A stretch of DNA of 37,906 bases from an uncultured Roseburia sp. (GCA_947246475.1 CAMXSH010000021.1:1-37906), one strand, 5' to 3'. Counted from the stretch's first letter, positions 17,021 through 25,295 are shown. Translations and numbers: made by a program. Notes: generated from the sequence alone by a model not told the origin.

Positions 17021-17651
17021 CACCAGGATCCGATTGAAGATGATTGGTGGCTCCGGTCGCCAGGCAGCAGTAGTTTTTTCGCTTCCGACGTGTATGACTA
17101 TGGGTTTGTCGATACGACTGGCGACTATGTCAGCCACAATAGTACTGCCGCTCGCCCAGCTTTGCATTTGAATCTATCATCTGCCTCCAGCTGGTCATAC
17201 GCCGATACCGTAACCTCGGATGGTAAAGTGGAAGAGCCAGGAGTAGCTACTCCGTCACCGACACCAGAAACCTCAGGAGACAGTGGCACCGGGAAAGACA
17301 GCCCAGCCCGATAACACGGAAAAGCCGGGAGCATCCGTGTCGCCTGTTTCGTCTGATCCGGGAAAAGCCACGATTGGAAAAGTATCCGCCCTGAAACTTA
17401 AACAGAAAAAGCACACTGTGACAGTCTCCTGGAAAAAACTCACCGGAGCGAAAGGCTACCAGATTTGTTACAGTACTTCAAAGAAGTGGAAGGGCAAAAA
17501 ACAGAAGCTGGTATCAAAAAATAAGGCCGTCATTAAGAAGCTGAAAAAGGAAAAAACCTACTATTTCCGCGTCCAGGCATATCGTCTGGAGGGGAAAAAG
17601 AAAGTCTATGGGGCATGGAGCAACATGAAAAAGATTAAGATTAAGAAATAG
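17021..17651 (+). pseudogene. Remnant of a DUF6273 surface protein with C-terminal FN3 domain, 5' deleted and frameshifted
   Basis: From 17021 one frame reads DDWWLRSPG, then YGFVDTTGDYVSHNSTAARPALHLNL, the C-terminal signature of DUF6273 proteins of Lachnospiraceae, and a Pro/Thr linker, and stops at 17314. From about 17283 another frame continues the linker (DNTEKPGASVSP) into a fibronectin type III domain (VTVSWKKLTGAKGYQICYSTS, YYFRVQAYR) that ends at 17651. A frameshift near 17280-17300 separates the two, and a TAA at 17018 cuts off the N-terminal part. No start or RBS is credible. I take it as a decayed fragment of a secreted protein. Confidence 0.7.
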
Positions 17652-17804
17652 TGGGAAAATGAATTTCATGGGAATATAAATATGGAAGAAAAAACCATCC
17701 CTTACTGCACACCCAATTATGAAAAACGTGCTGTGACAGAGGAGATGGTTTTTGCCATCTGTAGTTCCATATAACAAAAAATTGATCAAAACTAAACAAT
17801 CCGG

Positions 17805-17833
17805 TTGACAAAACCATACCTGTATGTTATGGT
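17805..17833 (+). promoter_or_regulatory. Promoter upstream of the Rpn-family gene
   Basis: TTGACA (17805-17810), 17-base spacer, TATGGT (17828-17833). It lies about 100 bases before the likely start of the nuclease gene. The rest of the gap 17652-17804 holds complementary arms AAAACCATC (17691-17699) and GATGGTTTT (17744-17752), a possible weak terminator, and nothing else I can name. Confidence 0.5.
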
Positions 17834-17935
17834 AATAAAAAGCATTACTATTCTTTATATCTGAAAATCTTTCATTCTCAAAGAACGTCAATGTTTGATT
17901 CCCCAAAATCAAAAAAGCAGAGAGGTTGTTTGAAA

Positions 17936-18850
17936 ATGAGAAAAAACGGTCCTCTGTGGAACGGAGGGCAGATGAAAAAAAGAAAAGAAATACCGGAAGA
18001 TCCGAATCCGGGAATGCTGGCACAGAGAAACTACAGAGACACCGTATTCCGGCTGTTGTACCGGGACAAGTCAGAACTCCTGGAGCTGTACAACGCGGTA
18101 AATGATACACAATACACAAATCCGGAAGAGCTGGAGGCGGCGGGGCTGGAAAACGCTGTGTACATGTCCATGAAAAATGATGTATCCTGCGTGGTGGACC
18201 TGCGGCTGAACCTGTATGAGCACCAGTCCACGGTAAATCCTAACATGCCGCTGCGCGACCTGTTCTACATAGCAAAGCTATATGAAAAAATGATCCAGAA
18301 AGAAAAAAGAGACCTGTATTCGGGAAAAAGAATCCAGATTCCGTCACCGCGTTTTGTTGTATTTTACAACGGGACAGAAGAACAGCCGGAGAGGAAGATC
18401 CTGCGCCTGTCGGAATCCTTTTACCAGCAGACGGAAGAAGCCGGCCTGGAACTGACAGTACTCCAGCTGAACATCAATCCAGGAAACAATGAGGAACTAT
18501 TAGGAAAATGCCGTTCCTTGCATGACTACATGAAGTACGTGGAGCGGGTCTGGAGCTACAGCTGGGAGATGGATTTCCAGGAAGCAGTGGAGAGGGCAGT
18601 ATCAGAATGCATAGAAGAAGGAATCCTGGAAGAATTTCTGAGAGCCAACCGGGCGGAGGTGATTCAGATGAGCATATTTGAATATGATGAAGAACTACAT
18701 ATGGCGACAGTGAGGGAAGAGGGCAGGGAGGAAGGAGCTGCATGGGGGCGTAATCTTTTGGCAGGCATGCTGGAGAGAGGTCTGTCGCCGGAAAAGATCA
18801 GTGAGTTGACCGGGGAGCCAGTGGAGACCATACGGCAGGCAGTGTTCTGA
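17936..18850 (+). CDS. Rpn-family recombination-promoting nuclease / PD-(D/E)XK transposase-like protein
   Basis: 304 residues from the ATG at 17936 (AGAGG 10 bases upstream); ATGs at 17891 and 17972 are alternatives. The core runs NYRDTVFRLLYRDKSELLELYNAVNDT, then VDLRLNLYEHQSTVNPNMPLRDLFYIAKLY with the D...EHQS pattern of the PD-(D/E)XK nuclease fold, and FVVFYNGTEE. The C-terminus GAAWGRNLL...GLSPEKISELTGEPVETIR is the short repeat-like tail typical of the family. Such proteins are often called transposases but are thought to promote recombination through DNA cleavage. No insertion-sequence ends are seen. It sits beside gene remnants, as expected for a plastic locus. Confidence 0.85.
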   Translation: MRKNGPLWNGGQMKKRKEIPEDPNPGMLAQRNYRDTVFRLLYRDKSELLELYNAVNDTQYTNPEELEAAGLENAVYMSMKNDVSCVVDLRLNLYEHQSTVNPNMPLRDLFYIAKLYEKMIQKEKRDLYSGKRIQIPSPRFVVFYNGTEEQPERKILRLSESFYQQTEEAGLELTVLQLNINPGNNEELLGKCRSLHDYMKYVERVWSYSWEMDFQEAVERAVSECIEEGILEEFLRANRAEVIQMSIFEYDEELHMATVREEGREEGAAWGRNLLAGMLERGLSPEKISELTGEPVETIRQAVF

Positions 18851-18963
18851 CCTGATTATACTTATGTGCATAAGTAAATTCCAAATTTCCATTTTAGAGA
18901 TAACTCAAACCTTTTTAGTTTTCTTTCCATAGAAATGAAAAGTGGCGTGAAGAAGCTCAAGAT

Positions 18964-18991
18964 GAAAAAATAGCAGGAAGAATCCCTGCTA
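18964..18991 (-). terminator. Intrinsic terminator of pdp
   Basis: On the minus strand TAGCAGG, a 7-base loop, CCTGCTA, then TTTTTTC (18964-18970). The stop codon of pdp (TAG, 18989-18991) is the first part of the stem, an unusually tight arrangement. Confidence 0.75.
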
Positions 18992-20293
18992 CACCACAAC
19001 ATCTCCGATCAGTCGTATTGCCTCCCCAGGACTCTCCCCAAACTGATAGCAGCCCTCCAGCTTTTCAGCGGCAGCCTGGGCGAGTTCCAGTGAGGAAGTG
19101 TGGAGACAGGCAAGAGTGTCTCCTTCGGTCACATGGTCATTGACTTTGTGGCAGAGGACAATGCCGGCGGAAACGTCGATGTTGTCCTCTTTTCTGCTTC
19201 GCCCGGCTCCAAGGATCCCGGCGACAGTGCCAAAGCCTTCGGTATCCATGGCAGTGATATAGCCGGAGCGGGCAGCTTTGTATTCGTAGATAACAGCAGC
19301 CTGTGGCAGACGTTCCGGGTGTTCCATATAGGAAATATCACCACCCTGTTCTTGGACCATAGCGAGGAAGGTATTCCATGCACGTCCACTGTGTATGGCA
19401 TCTTCTGCCAGCATTCTGGCTTCTTCCACAGAAATCTCTTTTCCCAGGGAGATCATGTGGGAGGCGAGACAATAGCATACATCCATCAGGTCCTTGGGAC
19501 CATCTCCATGAAGAGCATGGATGGCTTCTTTTACTTCCAGGTTGTTGCCAATGGCAAAGCCAAGGGGTTCGTCCATGGAGGTCAGCTGTGCTACTGTGTT
19601 TTTTCCTGCCTTTGTACCGATGGTCACCATTTTGTGGGCAAGTTCCAGAGACTGCTGATAATCTTTGATAAAGGCGCCATTTCCTGTGGTTACGTCCAGC
19701 AGGATCTTATCACTGCCCGCCGCCAGTTTTTTGCTCATGATAGAGGCGGCGATCAGGGGGATGCTGTCAACGGTGGCAGTCACGTCCCGCAGGGCATAGA
19801 TCATCTTGTCGGCGGGCGCCAGTTCTCCGGTCTGGCCGTTCAGGCAGATCCCGGTATGCTGTACGGCATGGAAAAAATCCTCTGTGGAAAGATCTGTCCG
19901 GAAGCCGGGGATGGATTCCAGCTTGTCGATGGTGCCGCCGGTGAAGCCCAATCCCCGGCCGCTCATTTTCGCGATGGGGATGCCACATGCCGCGGCGATG
20001 GGACCGATGATCAGCGTCGTTTTGTCGCCGACACCGCCAGTACTGTGCTTATCGACCTTAATCCCAGGGATGGAAGAGAGGTCGTTGATCTGACCAGAGT
20101 CTCTCATTGCCAGTGTCAGTGTGGTTAGTTCCCGGTCGGAAAGACCATTAAAGCAGATCGCCATAAGCATGGCGGACATCTGGTAGTCTGGAATACTGCC
20201 GTCACAGTAGCCGCGTACCATATTCTTTATATCCGTATCGGATAGTTCTCTTCCTGTTTTTTTATTGTGTATAAGATCAACAAATCGCTCCAT
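18989..20293 (-). CDS. pdp: Pyrimidine-nucleoside phosphorylase (thymidine phosphorylase family)
   Basis: 434 residues. The family signature SGRGLGFTGGTIDKLESIPG is present near residue 110, with the phosphate-binding KVDKHSTGGVGDKT near residue 80 and the three-domain layout (alpha, alpha/beta, C-terminal PYNP domain near 345-434). It cleaves uridine, deoxyuridine or thymidine with phosphate to give the base and (deoxy)ribose 1-phosphate for salvage. AGGAGG precedes the ATG. No other nucleoside salvage gene is adjacent. A structured leader of about 145 bases precedes it and a terminator overlaps the stop codon. Confidence 0.94.
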   Translation of the reverse strand: MERFVDLIHNKKTGRELSDTDIKNMVRGYCDGSIPDYQMSAMLMAICFNGLSDRELTTLTLAMRDSGQINDLSSIPGIKVDKHSTGGVGDKTTLIIGPIAAACGIPIAKMSGRGLGFTGGTIDKLESIPGFRTDLSTEDFFHAVQHTGICLNGQTGELAPADKMIYALRDVTATVDSIPLIAASIMSKKLAAGSDKILLDVTTGNGAFIKDYQQSLELAHKMVTIGTKAGKNTVAQLTSMDEPLGFAIGNNLEVKEAIHALHGDGPKDLMDVCYCLASHMISLGKEISVEEARMLAEDAIHSGRAWNTFLAMVQEQGGDISYMEHPERLPQAAVIYEYKAARSGYITAMDTEGFGTVAGILGAGRSRKEDNIDVSAGIVLCHKVNDHVTEGDTLACLHTSSLELAQAAAEKLEGCYQFGESPGEAIRLIGDVVV

Positions 20294-20371
20294 ACGATGA
20301 AAACCTCCTTTTCTTCAAACATCCGAAATCCGCTGATTTACTGCGTAAATCGCTACTTTCTCATGCTAGGC

Positions 20372-20431
20372 GGGGCTCAATGTCAAATGCCTTATCATGC
20401 AAGCATGAAGGACATTTTGACCTTGAGACCC
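20372..20431 (-). promoter_or_regulatory. Long imperfect hairpin in the pdp leader
   Basis: Outer arms around CTCAATGTCAAATGCCT (20376-20392) and AGGACATTTTGACCTTGAG (20409-20427) enclose a perfect inner stem TCATGC-AA-GCATGA (20395-20408); pairing continues outward through GGG/CCC. A minus-strand extended -10 (TGC TATACT, 20447-20455) would place this in the pdp 5' leader. A second small stem, GATTTAC-TGC-GTAAATC, lies at 20334-20350. The structure could be a regulatory RNA or a small palindromic repeat. It may equally affect putP on the other strand. Confidence 0.5.
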
Positions 20432-20645
20432 TGGTATCATAAAGTTAGTATAGCATAAAATCTCCGGATATGGTAGAATATCCATAGTTGTTTATTTTAT
20501 TGGTAAACAGTGAAATACATATGTATGGAGGATCAGTGTGAAAAATAAACCAGTCAGCATATTTTTCACACAGCATTTTGTGTCTGCGCGCTGCTTGGCA
20601 CAAAGTTGCTTTATGAACAAGAAGCGGCGCAGAAAAGAGGAAATT

Positions 20646-22199
20646 ATGTCAACAGATTCTATTATTGTACTGTCTGCTTTTGCAGCATATTTGCTTTTGA
20701 TGGTCGGGATCGGTATTTATTCCATGAAAAAGACCAACAGTACAGAAGATTACTTTCTTGGCGGCCGCGGGCTCAATGGATGGGTGGCGGCACTTTCTGC
20801 CCAGGCGTCGGATATGAGCGGATGGCTGCTCATGGGACTTCCGGGTTCCATTTATGCCATGGGAACCGGGCAGGCGTGGATCGCCATCGGTTTGTTTCTG
20901 GGAACGGTGGCAAACTGGCTGTTCATCTCCAAACCCCTCAGAAGATATACCATTGTGGCAGGGAATTCCCTGACACTTCCGGAATTCCTGGAAAATCGGT
21001 ATCATGATGAGAAGAAGGTGCTTCTCAGCATATCTTCTCTGGTGATCGTCGTCTTTTTCCTGGTGTACACGGCCTCTGCGCTGGCTTCCGGAGGAAAGCT
21101 GTTTAATACGGTATTTGGTGTGGATTATCATGTTTCCCTCGCTATTGGTGCGGCGGTGATCCTGGTCTATACCTTTATGGGAGGCTTCCTGGCGGTATGC
21201 ACCACCGATTTTATCCAGGGTATGCTTATGCTGGTGGGGCTTCTTGTGGTTCCCATCGTGGCATATGGATTTGTCAGCAGTGATTTTGTACAGAGTATCC
21301 AGTCAACGGGCGTGGTGAACTATGACCATTATATGAGTCTTTTTTACAATGGGGCCACGGATCAGCCATATTCATTTGTGGAGATTCTGTCCCAGCTGGC
21401 ATGGGGGCTTGGGTATTGTGGAATGCCCCATATCCTTGTCCGGTTCATGGCGGTAAAAAGTGAAAAAGAACTGAAGAAATCCAGTGTGATCGCTATTATC
21501 TGGGTATTTATTTCCCTGGTTTTCGCCTGTGTGATCGGCGTGGTGGGCCGGGCTTTCCTGGCTCCTGCGGTATTGGGACTCGATGGAAAGACATCATCGG
21601 AAAGTGTATTTATAGATATGATCAATAAGGTATTCAATGAAAATCTGGCACTGCCCTTTATCGGAGGAATCTTCCTCTGCGGTATTCTTGCGGCGATCAT
21701 GTCTACAGCGGACTCCCAGCTCTTGGTCTGTGCGTCTTCTGTGTCAAAGGATATTTACAAAACTGTGGTAAAGCCGGATGCTTCGGACAAGACCGTTCTT
21801 AAGGTCAGCCGGATCACGGTAATGATCGTGGCAGTTCTTGCCTTTCTGATTGCATGGGATCCGGACAGCAGCATTATGGGGCTGGTGTCGGATGCCTGGG
21901 CGGGACTTGGTTCCGCTTTTGGTCCCATAGTGGTCTGTTCGCTGTTCTGGAAAAGGACAAACTTTGCCGGGGCGGTTGCAGGGATTCTTTCTGGAGGACT
22001 TACAGTGATCCTTTGGGATTACATTCCGCTGATCCATGGGGAGAAGCTTTGTAATGTGACAGGAATCTACTCTCTTCTTGTAGGATTTGCGGTAAGCCTT
22101 GTGTATATTGTTGTTTTCAGCCTGGGTACCAAAGCTCCGTCTCAGGAAATATTAGCAGAGTTTGATAAAGTAAAAACAGGATCCCCGGAGTTTGAGTAA
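20646..22199 (+). CDS. putP: Sodium/proline symporter (PutP, SSS family)
   Basis: 517 residues from ATG 20646, which has AGAGG five bases upstream and gives the usual short N-terminus before the first helix (SIIVLSAFAAYLLLMVGIGIYS). About 13 membrane helices. Family landmarks are EDYFLGGR near residue 36, the ASDMSGWLLMGLPG segment near 55, and YTFMGGFLAVCTTDFIQG near 180. It takes up proline with sodium. A GTG at 20538 in the same frame has its own GGAGG and would add 36 residues rich in basic residues and cysteines; this could be a second start. No proline catabolic gene is near. A terminator follows at 22269. Confidence 0.92.
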   Translation: MSTDSIIVLSAFAAYLLLMVGIGIYSMKKTNSTEDYFLGGRGLNGWVAALSAQASDMSGWLLMGLPGSIYAMGTGQAWIAIGLFLGTVANWLFISKPLRRYTIVAGNSLTLPEFLENRYHDEKKVLLSISSLVIVVFFLVYTASALASGGKLFNTVFGVDYHVSLAIGAAVILVYTFMGGFLAVCTTDFIQGMLMLVGLLVVPIVAYGFVSSDFVQSIQSTGVVNYDHYMSLFYNGATDQPYSFVEILSQLAWGLGYCGMPHILVRFMAVKSEKELKKSSVIAIIWVFISLVFACVIGVVGRAFLAPAVLGLDGKTSSESVFIDMINKVFNENLALPFIGGIFLCGILAAIMSTADSQLLVCASSVSKDIYKTVVKPDASDKTVLKVSRITVMIVAVLAFLIAWDPDSSIMGLVSDAWAGLGSAFGPIVVCSLFWKRTNFAGAVAGILSGGLTVILWDYIPLIHGEKLCNVTGIYSLLVGFAVSLVYIVVFSLGTKAPSQEILAEFDKVKTGSPEFE

Positions 22200-22268
22200 A
22201 GAATGGGATTGACTTAACATAATTAAGTTTTTTCTTGAAAAGAATATTAAAAGAAAAGTTAAATAAAT

Positions 22269-22305
22269 AGAATTGGTTTTCTTTAGAAAATCAATTCTAT
22301 TTTTG
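22269..22305 (+). terminator. Intrinsic terminator after putP
   Basis: Arms AGAATTGGTTTTC (22269-22281) and GAAAATCAATTCT (22286-22298) pair with a single G-T wobble around a TTTA loop; ATTTTTG follows. Confidence 0.8.
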
Positions 22306-22366
22306 TATTGATTTTTGGTGAAAAGGGGTATAAAATGGGTTTGGTTTAAAATAAGGAGGAAGAAAT

Positions 22367-23575
22367 ATGGAAGAATATGGGTATTTGTTATTTATTGCAC
22401 TTGTACTGATCAGTACAAAATGTCTTGGTCTTGTGACTAAAAAATTCCACATGCCCCAGGTGGTGGGAGCTCTTGTGGCTGGACTCATCATCGGTCCTGC
22501 CTGTTTGAATCTCTCCTCGGTTTTTTTGGCAGGGGCACAGTCCCAGAGCATGATCGAGAGTCTATCGGAAGTCGGTGTCATCGTTCTTATGTTTTCAGCA
22601 GGGCTTGAAACCGATATCCAGAAGCTGAAAAAGAGCGGTCTGGCTTCTCTGGTCATCGCCCTGATGGGTGTGGTCGTTCCCTGCCTGGGAGGATATCTGG
22701 TGGCGTACTTTTTCACGGATGGCGGTGGTGCAGCAGCCGATCTGGTGATGTATCGCAATATCTTTATCGGAGTGATCCTCACAGCTACTTCCGTGAGCAT
22801 AACGGTAGAGACGCTGCGGGAGATGGGTAAACTGAATACCGACGCAGGAAATGCAATACTGGGTGCTGCCGTGATCGATGATGTGTTAGGTATCATTGCC
22901 CTGACCATCATAACGACTCTTGGTACTGGCGGCGAAGGCGGCCAGGGAGGTCCTAGTATCTGGATGGTGCTTCTGAAAATAGTATTGTTCTTCATCTTTG
23001 CCTTTGTGGTAGCCTTTGGGGGAGGAAAGCTTTATTACAAATGGACAAATGTCGAACACGAGCCATACCGCCGTTACGGAATTATTGCATTTGCTTTTTG
23101 CCTGCTGTTTGCTTTTTGTTCCGAGTATTTTTTCAATGTAGCTGATATTACTGGAGCTTATGTGGCAGGACTTGCCATCTCTGTCAGTCCGAAGATTCAG
23201 TACATAAGCAAGAGGTTTGAGACAGTTTCCTACATGTTTTTGTCTCCAATCTTTTTTGCCAGTATCGGTCTGGAAGTAGTGCTTCCTGAGATGTCTGGAA
23301 AGATCGTTATATTTGCCGTTTTGCTCTGTCTTGTGGCGGTGGCAAGTAAGATCATCGGCTGTGGTCTGGGGGCAAAAGCTATGAAGTATTCTAACCGAGA
23401 ATGCCTTCAGATCGGAGTGGGAATGGTTTCCCGTGGAGAGGTGGCGCTGATCGTTGCTAGTAAAGGAATGGCTGTCGGGCTGATGACGCAGGAGCTGTAT
23501 GGACCGATTATCATTACGGTGGTCATTACTACTGTTGTAACACCAATTCTGCTGAAAGTGGCTTTTCGTAAATAA
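22367..23575 (+). CDS. Cation:proton antiporter, CPA2 / Na+/H+ exchanger family
   Basis: 402 residues with about 12-13 membrane helices, a size without the C-terminal TrkA-N domain of KefB/KefC. Landmarks include MPQVVGALVAGLIIGP near residue 28, ETDIQKLKKS near 85, GAAVIDDVLGIIAL near 165 (the DD pair expected of electrogenic CPA2 antiporters such as NapA), and VSRGEVALIVASKG near 360. Sodium or potassium for proton exchange in the cell membrane is likely; the ion cannot be told from sequence. AAGGAGGAAG precedes the ATG. Single-gene unit between two terminators. Confidence 0.9.
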   Translation: MEEYGYLLFIALVLISTKCLGLVTKKFHMPQVVGALVAGLIIGPACLNLSSVFLAGAQSQSMIESLSEVGVIVLMFSAGLETDIQKLKKSGLASLVIALMGVVVPCLGGYLVAYFFTDGGGAAADLVMYRNIFIGVILTATSVSITVETLREMGKLNTDAGNAILGAAVIDDVLGIIALTIITTLGTGGEGGQGGPSIWMVLLKIVLFFIFAFVVAFGGGKLYYKWTNVEHEPYRRYGIIAFAFCLLFAFCSEYFFNVADITGAYVAGLAISVSPKIQYISKRFETVSYMFLSPIFFASIGLEVVLPEMSGKIVIFAVLLCLVAVASKIIGCGLGAKAMKYSNRECLQIGVGMVSRGEVALIVASKGMAVGLMTQELYGPIIITVVITTVVTPILLKVAFRK

Positions 23576-23577
23576 AA

Positions 23578-23625
23578 AAACAGCATCTCACAAGTTTTAT
23601 AGCATAACTTTGTGAGATGCTGTTT
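23578..23625. terminator. Bidirectional terminator between the antiporter and the convergent minus-strand gene
   Basis: Arms AAACAGCATCTCACAAGTT (23578-23596) and its near-complement (23606-23625) with one bulge, flanked by AAAAAA on the left and TTT on the right, so it can serve both strands. Confidence 0.8.
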
Positions 23626-23629
23626 CAAA

Positions 23630-23743
23630 TTTAAGCGAAAGTGAAAATACCAGCAAGCTTGCTCAAAGATATTAGAGTGCGCCTGCCAGCCCGAGAGCTC
23701 TGGCAAAGAGTGACGGCCGTGGCTGCCAGAAAAAACTTACCAG
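23630..23743. other. Intergenic block built of short palindromes
   Basis: Contains AGCAAGCTTGCT (23652-23663), TGCCAG/CTGGCA arms (23684-23689 and 23700-23705) and ACGGCCGT, with no open reading frame of interest. It looks like a small repeat element or a structured 3' untranslated region of the minus-strand gene that ends at 23744. No known RNA recognised. Confidence 0.3.
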
Positions 23744-24199
23744 TCACATTTTATTTAATGCCTTAAGCTTCGCTCTCTGGAAAAAGCCTAATTTCTCCTG
23801 AGGATTTAAAAGATTATTCCGGGATCCCTTTACATCCATAATGTAGATGCCGCTGATCACCACTTTAAGTTCTTTCTTTACAGGTAAAAGAGGGAAAATC
23901 TTCTCGTCACACATCAGGGACATGATCTTTGGACCAATTTTTGCTTTGACGATGGGGACCTTGGAGCGCTGCAGGTATTTTGGTGTATTTTCCAGGATGA
24001 CCTTTGGCAGTCCCGCCTCTTTTAGTTTCATTCGTTTTTTATCTATGACCAGAATGGACGCTGTCTGAGCAGCAGCTTCCATCTGGGACTGGGATGCTTC
24101 CTGCTTTTTCTGAAGTTTTTTTCCAATGATAGATAATACAATAAATACAATGATAAGTACAGCCAGGATGATGCCTAGTACGATCAAAAATGTTTTCAT
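23744..24199 (-). CDS. Conserved hypothetical protein with one N-terminal membrane helix
   Basis: 151 residues. Helix at about 3-26 (FLIVLGIILAVLIIVFIVLSII), a Lys/Gln-rich stretch with coiled-coil character (about 28-45), then a basic soluble domain (ILVIDKKRMKLKEAGLPKVIL..., VPIVKAKIGPKIMSLMCDEKIFPLLPVKKELKVVISGIYI). The soluble part is probably cytoplasmic. No motif or family name recognised. Its ATG overlaps the TGA of a short upstream frame (ATGA). It is the last gene of the minus-strand run that includes plsC and the M15 peptidase and ends at a strong terminator. Confidence 0.65.
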   Translation of the reverse strand: MKTFLIVLGIILAVLIIVFIVLSIIGKKLQKKQEASQSQMEAAAQTASILVIDKKRMKLKEAGLPKVILENTPKYLQRSKVPIVKAKIGPKIMSLMCDEKIFPLLPVKKELKVVISGIYIMDVKGSRNNLLNPQEKLGFFQRAKLKALNKM

Positions 24200-24330
24200 G
24201 GATTATCGTGCCTCTCTTTCTCAATATTTTCGCTGTCTGCAAGCAACGTCTGCATGGCATAAGCACTCATGTCGAAACCTTCGGTTTCTCCGTGTTCGTT
24301 AAACTCACATAGACGTTCTACCACATACAT
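24196..24330 (-). CDS. Putative 44-residue small protein or gene remnant within a tandem repeat
   Basis: The frame starts MYVVERLCEFNEHGETEGF, passes AYAMQTLLADSE and ends in a TGA that overlaps the ATG of the next gene by three bases, an arrangement typical of coupled translation. The composition looks protein-like. However no ribosome binding site precedes the ATG, and the upstream copy of the 98-bp repeat encodes nearly the same peptide in a different frame with an early stop. It may be the surviving 3' part of a longer gene broken by tandem duplication. Function unknown. Confidence 0.4.
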   Translation of the reverse strand: MYVVERLCEFNEHGETEGFDMSAYAMQTLLADSENIEKERHDNP

Positions 24331-24429
24331 TTGTCTGCAATTAACGTCTGCATGGCATAAGCACTCATGTCGAAACCTTCGGTTTCTCCGTGTTCGTTAA
24401 ACTCACATAGACGTTCTACCACATACATT
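24234..24429. repeat. Tandem direct repeat, two copies of a 98-bp unit, with a partial third
   Basis: Unit 1 is 24234-24331 and unit 2 is 24332-24429; both begin TGTCTGCAA and differ only at a couple of bases (GCAACG against TTAACG). A third TGTCTGCAAGC begins at 24430 and then diverges into a GTCTGC-AA-GCAGAC palindrome. Each unit holds inner stem GAAACC-TTC-GGTTTC and outer arms AACGTCT/AGACGTT. The period is not a multiple of three. Confidence 0.9.
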
Positions 24430-24540
24430 TGTCTGCAAGCAGACATGTATGCGGCAAAACGTCTGCGTTCGTGCTTATGCGTTCATTTTAACATGTTTTC
24501 CTAGAAATGAAAAGTTATTTTTGTACGGAATTCCGATTTA

Positions 24541-25278
24541 TCATGCTGCCGGATAAGGTTTGTCATACATTTCCTGGATGATATTCTGTACATAGGCGCC
24601 AATATGTTTTTTCTCTTCTTTATCCAGCTGCTCTGGATAAACCGGTTCGCCATATTCGATGTAAATATCTCCGCTCCTGACCCAGGGAATATTGTTTTCC
24701 AGGATATTTTCTGTGTTCTTAATGCACACAGGAATAATAGGGGCATTGGTTTTTGTGGCGATCTTCATACTGCCCTCTTTGAAAGGAAGGAGATGGTCTG
24801 TGGCGTTGCGGGTGCCTTCTGGTGCGATATAGATCGAATATCCTTCTTTGATCAGGGAAATGGCATTTAAGATCACTCCCATATTCTGTTTCATATCCCC
24901 CCGGTCCATAAAGAGACAGTTCAGAAAATACATCCACTGGGCGATCATGGGGAATTTCTTGATCTCAATCTTTGAAATAAATGCTACCTGTACATGATGG
25001 GCGGCAATGGATGAATATGCCAGGATAATATCATAAAAGCTCCGGTGGTTTGCCGCAAACATTACGGGTCTGTCCGTTGGGATGCGTTCGGTACCGCAGA
25101 TGTGCTTTTTACAGCCGGATAAGAACATCGTCGTATTGAATACGATTCGTACGACCCGTATGGCAAAGGCTGCCGCAACTTTACTATTTATTTTCCGTAC
25201 AATACATTCCACCAGAAGAAGGGGAATGCTTATGATGCAGACAAGCAGGTAAAGAAGTATTAACAGTATCGTTCTCAT
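24541..25278 (-). CDS. plsC: 1-acyl-sn-glycerol-3-phosphate acyltransferase (PlsC family)
   Basis: 245 residues. N-terminal hydrophobic segment (about 2-24) anchors it to the membrane. The catalytic HX4D motif is NHRSFYD at about 77-83, and the substrate motif APEGTRN lies near residue 155; IPVCIKNTE is the usual fourth block. It acylates lysophosphatidic acid in phospholipid synthesis. AAAGGA precedes the ATG. It starts 17 bases after the M15 peptidase gene on the same strand, suggesting cotranscription. Confidence 0.92.
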   Translation of the reverse strand: MRTILLILLYLLVCIISIPLLLVECIVRKINSKVAAAFAIRVVRIVFNTTMFLSGCKKHICGTERIPTDRPVMFAANHRSFYDIILAYSSIAAHHVQVAFISKIEIKKFPMIAQWMYFLNCLFMDRGDMKQNMGVILNAISLIKEGYSIYIAPEGTRNATDHLLPFKEGSMKIATKTNAPIIPVCIKNTENILENNIPWVRSGDIYIEYGEPVYPEQLDKEEKKHIGAYVQNIIQEMYDKPYPAA

Positions 25279-25295
25279 GTGTTGAAATCCTTTCT

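Noticed and set aside
17936-18850. An insertion sequence carrying the Rpn-family gene
   Set aside because: No terminal inverted repeats or target duplication could be found around the gene; the family is often mislabelled as a transposase.
19100-20128. 342-residue open frame on the plus strand
   Set aside because: It is entirely antisense to the well-recognised pdp gene, has no RBS or family pattern, and arises from the codon bias of that gene.
24234-24480. CRISPR-like repeats
   Set aside because: The 98-bp units are directly adjacent without spacers, only two full copies exist, and no cas gene is near.
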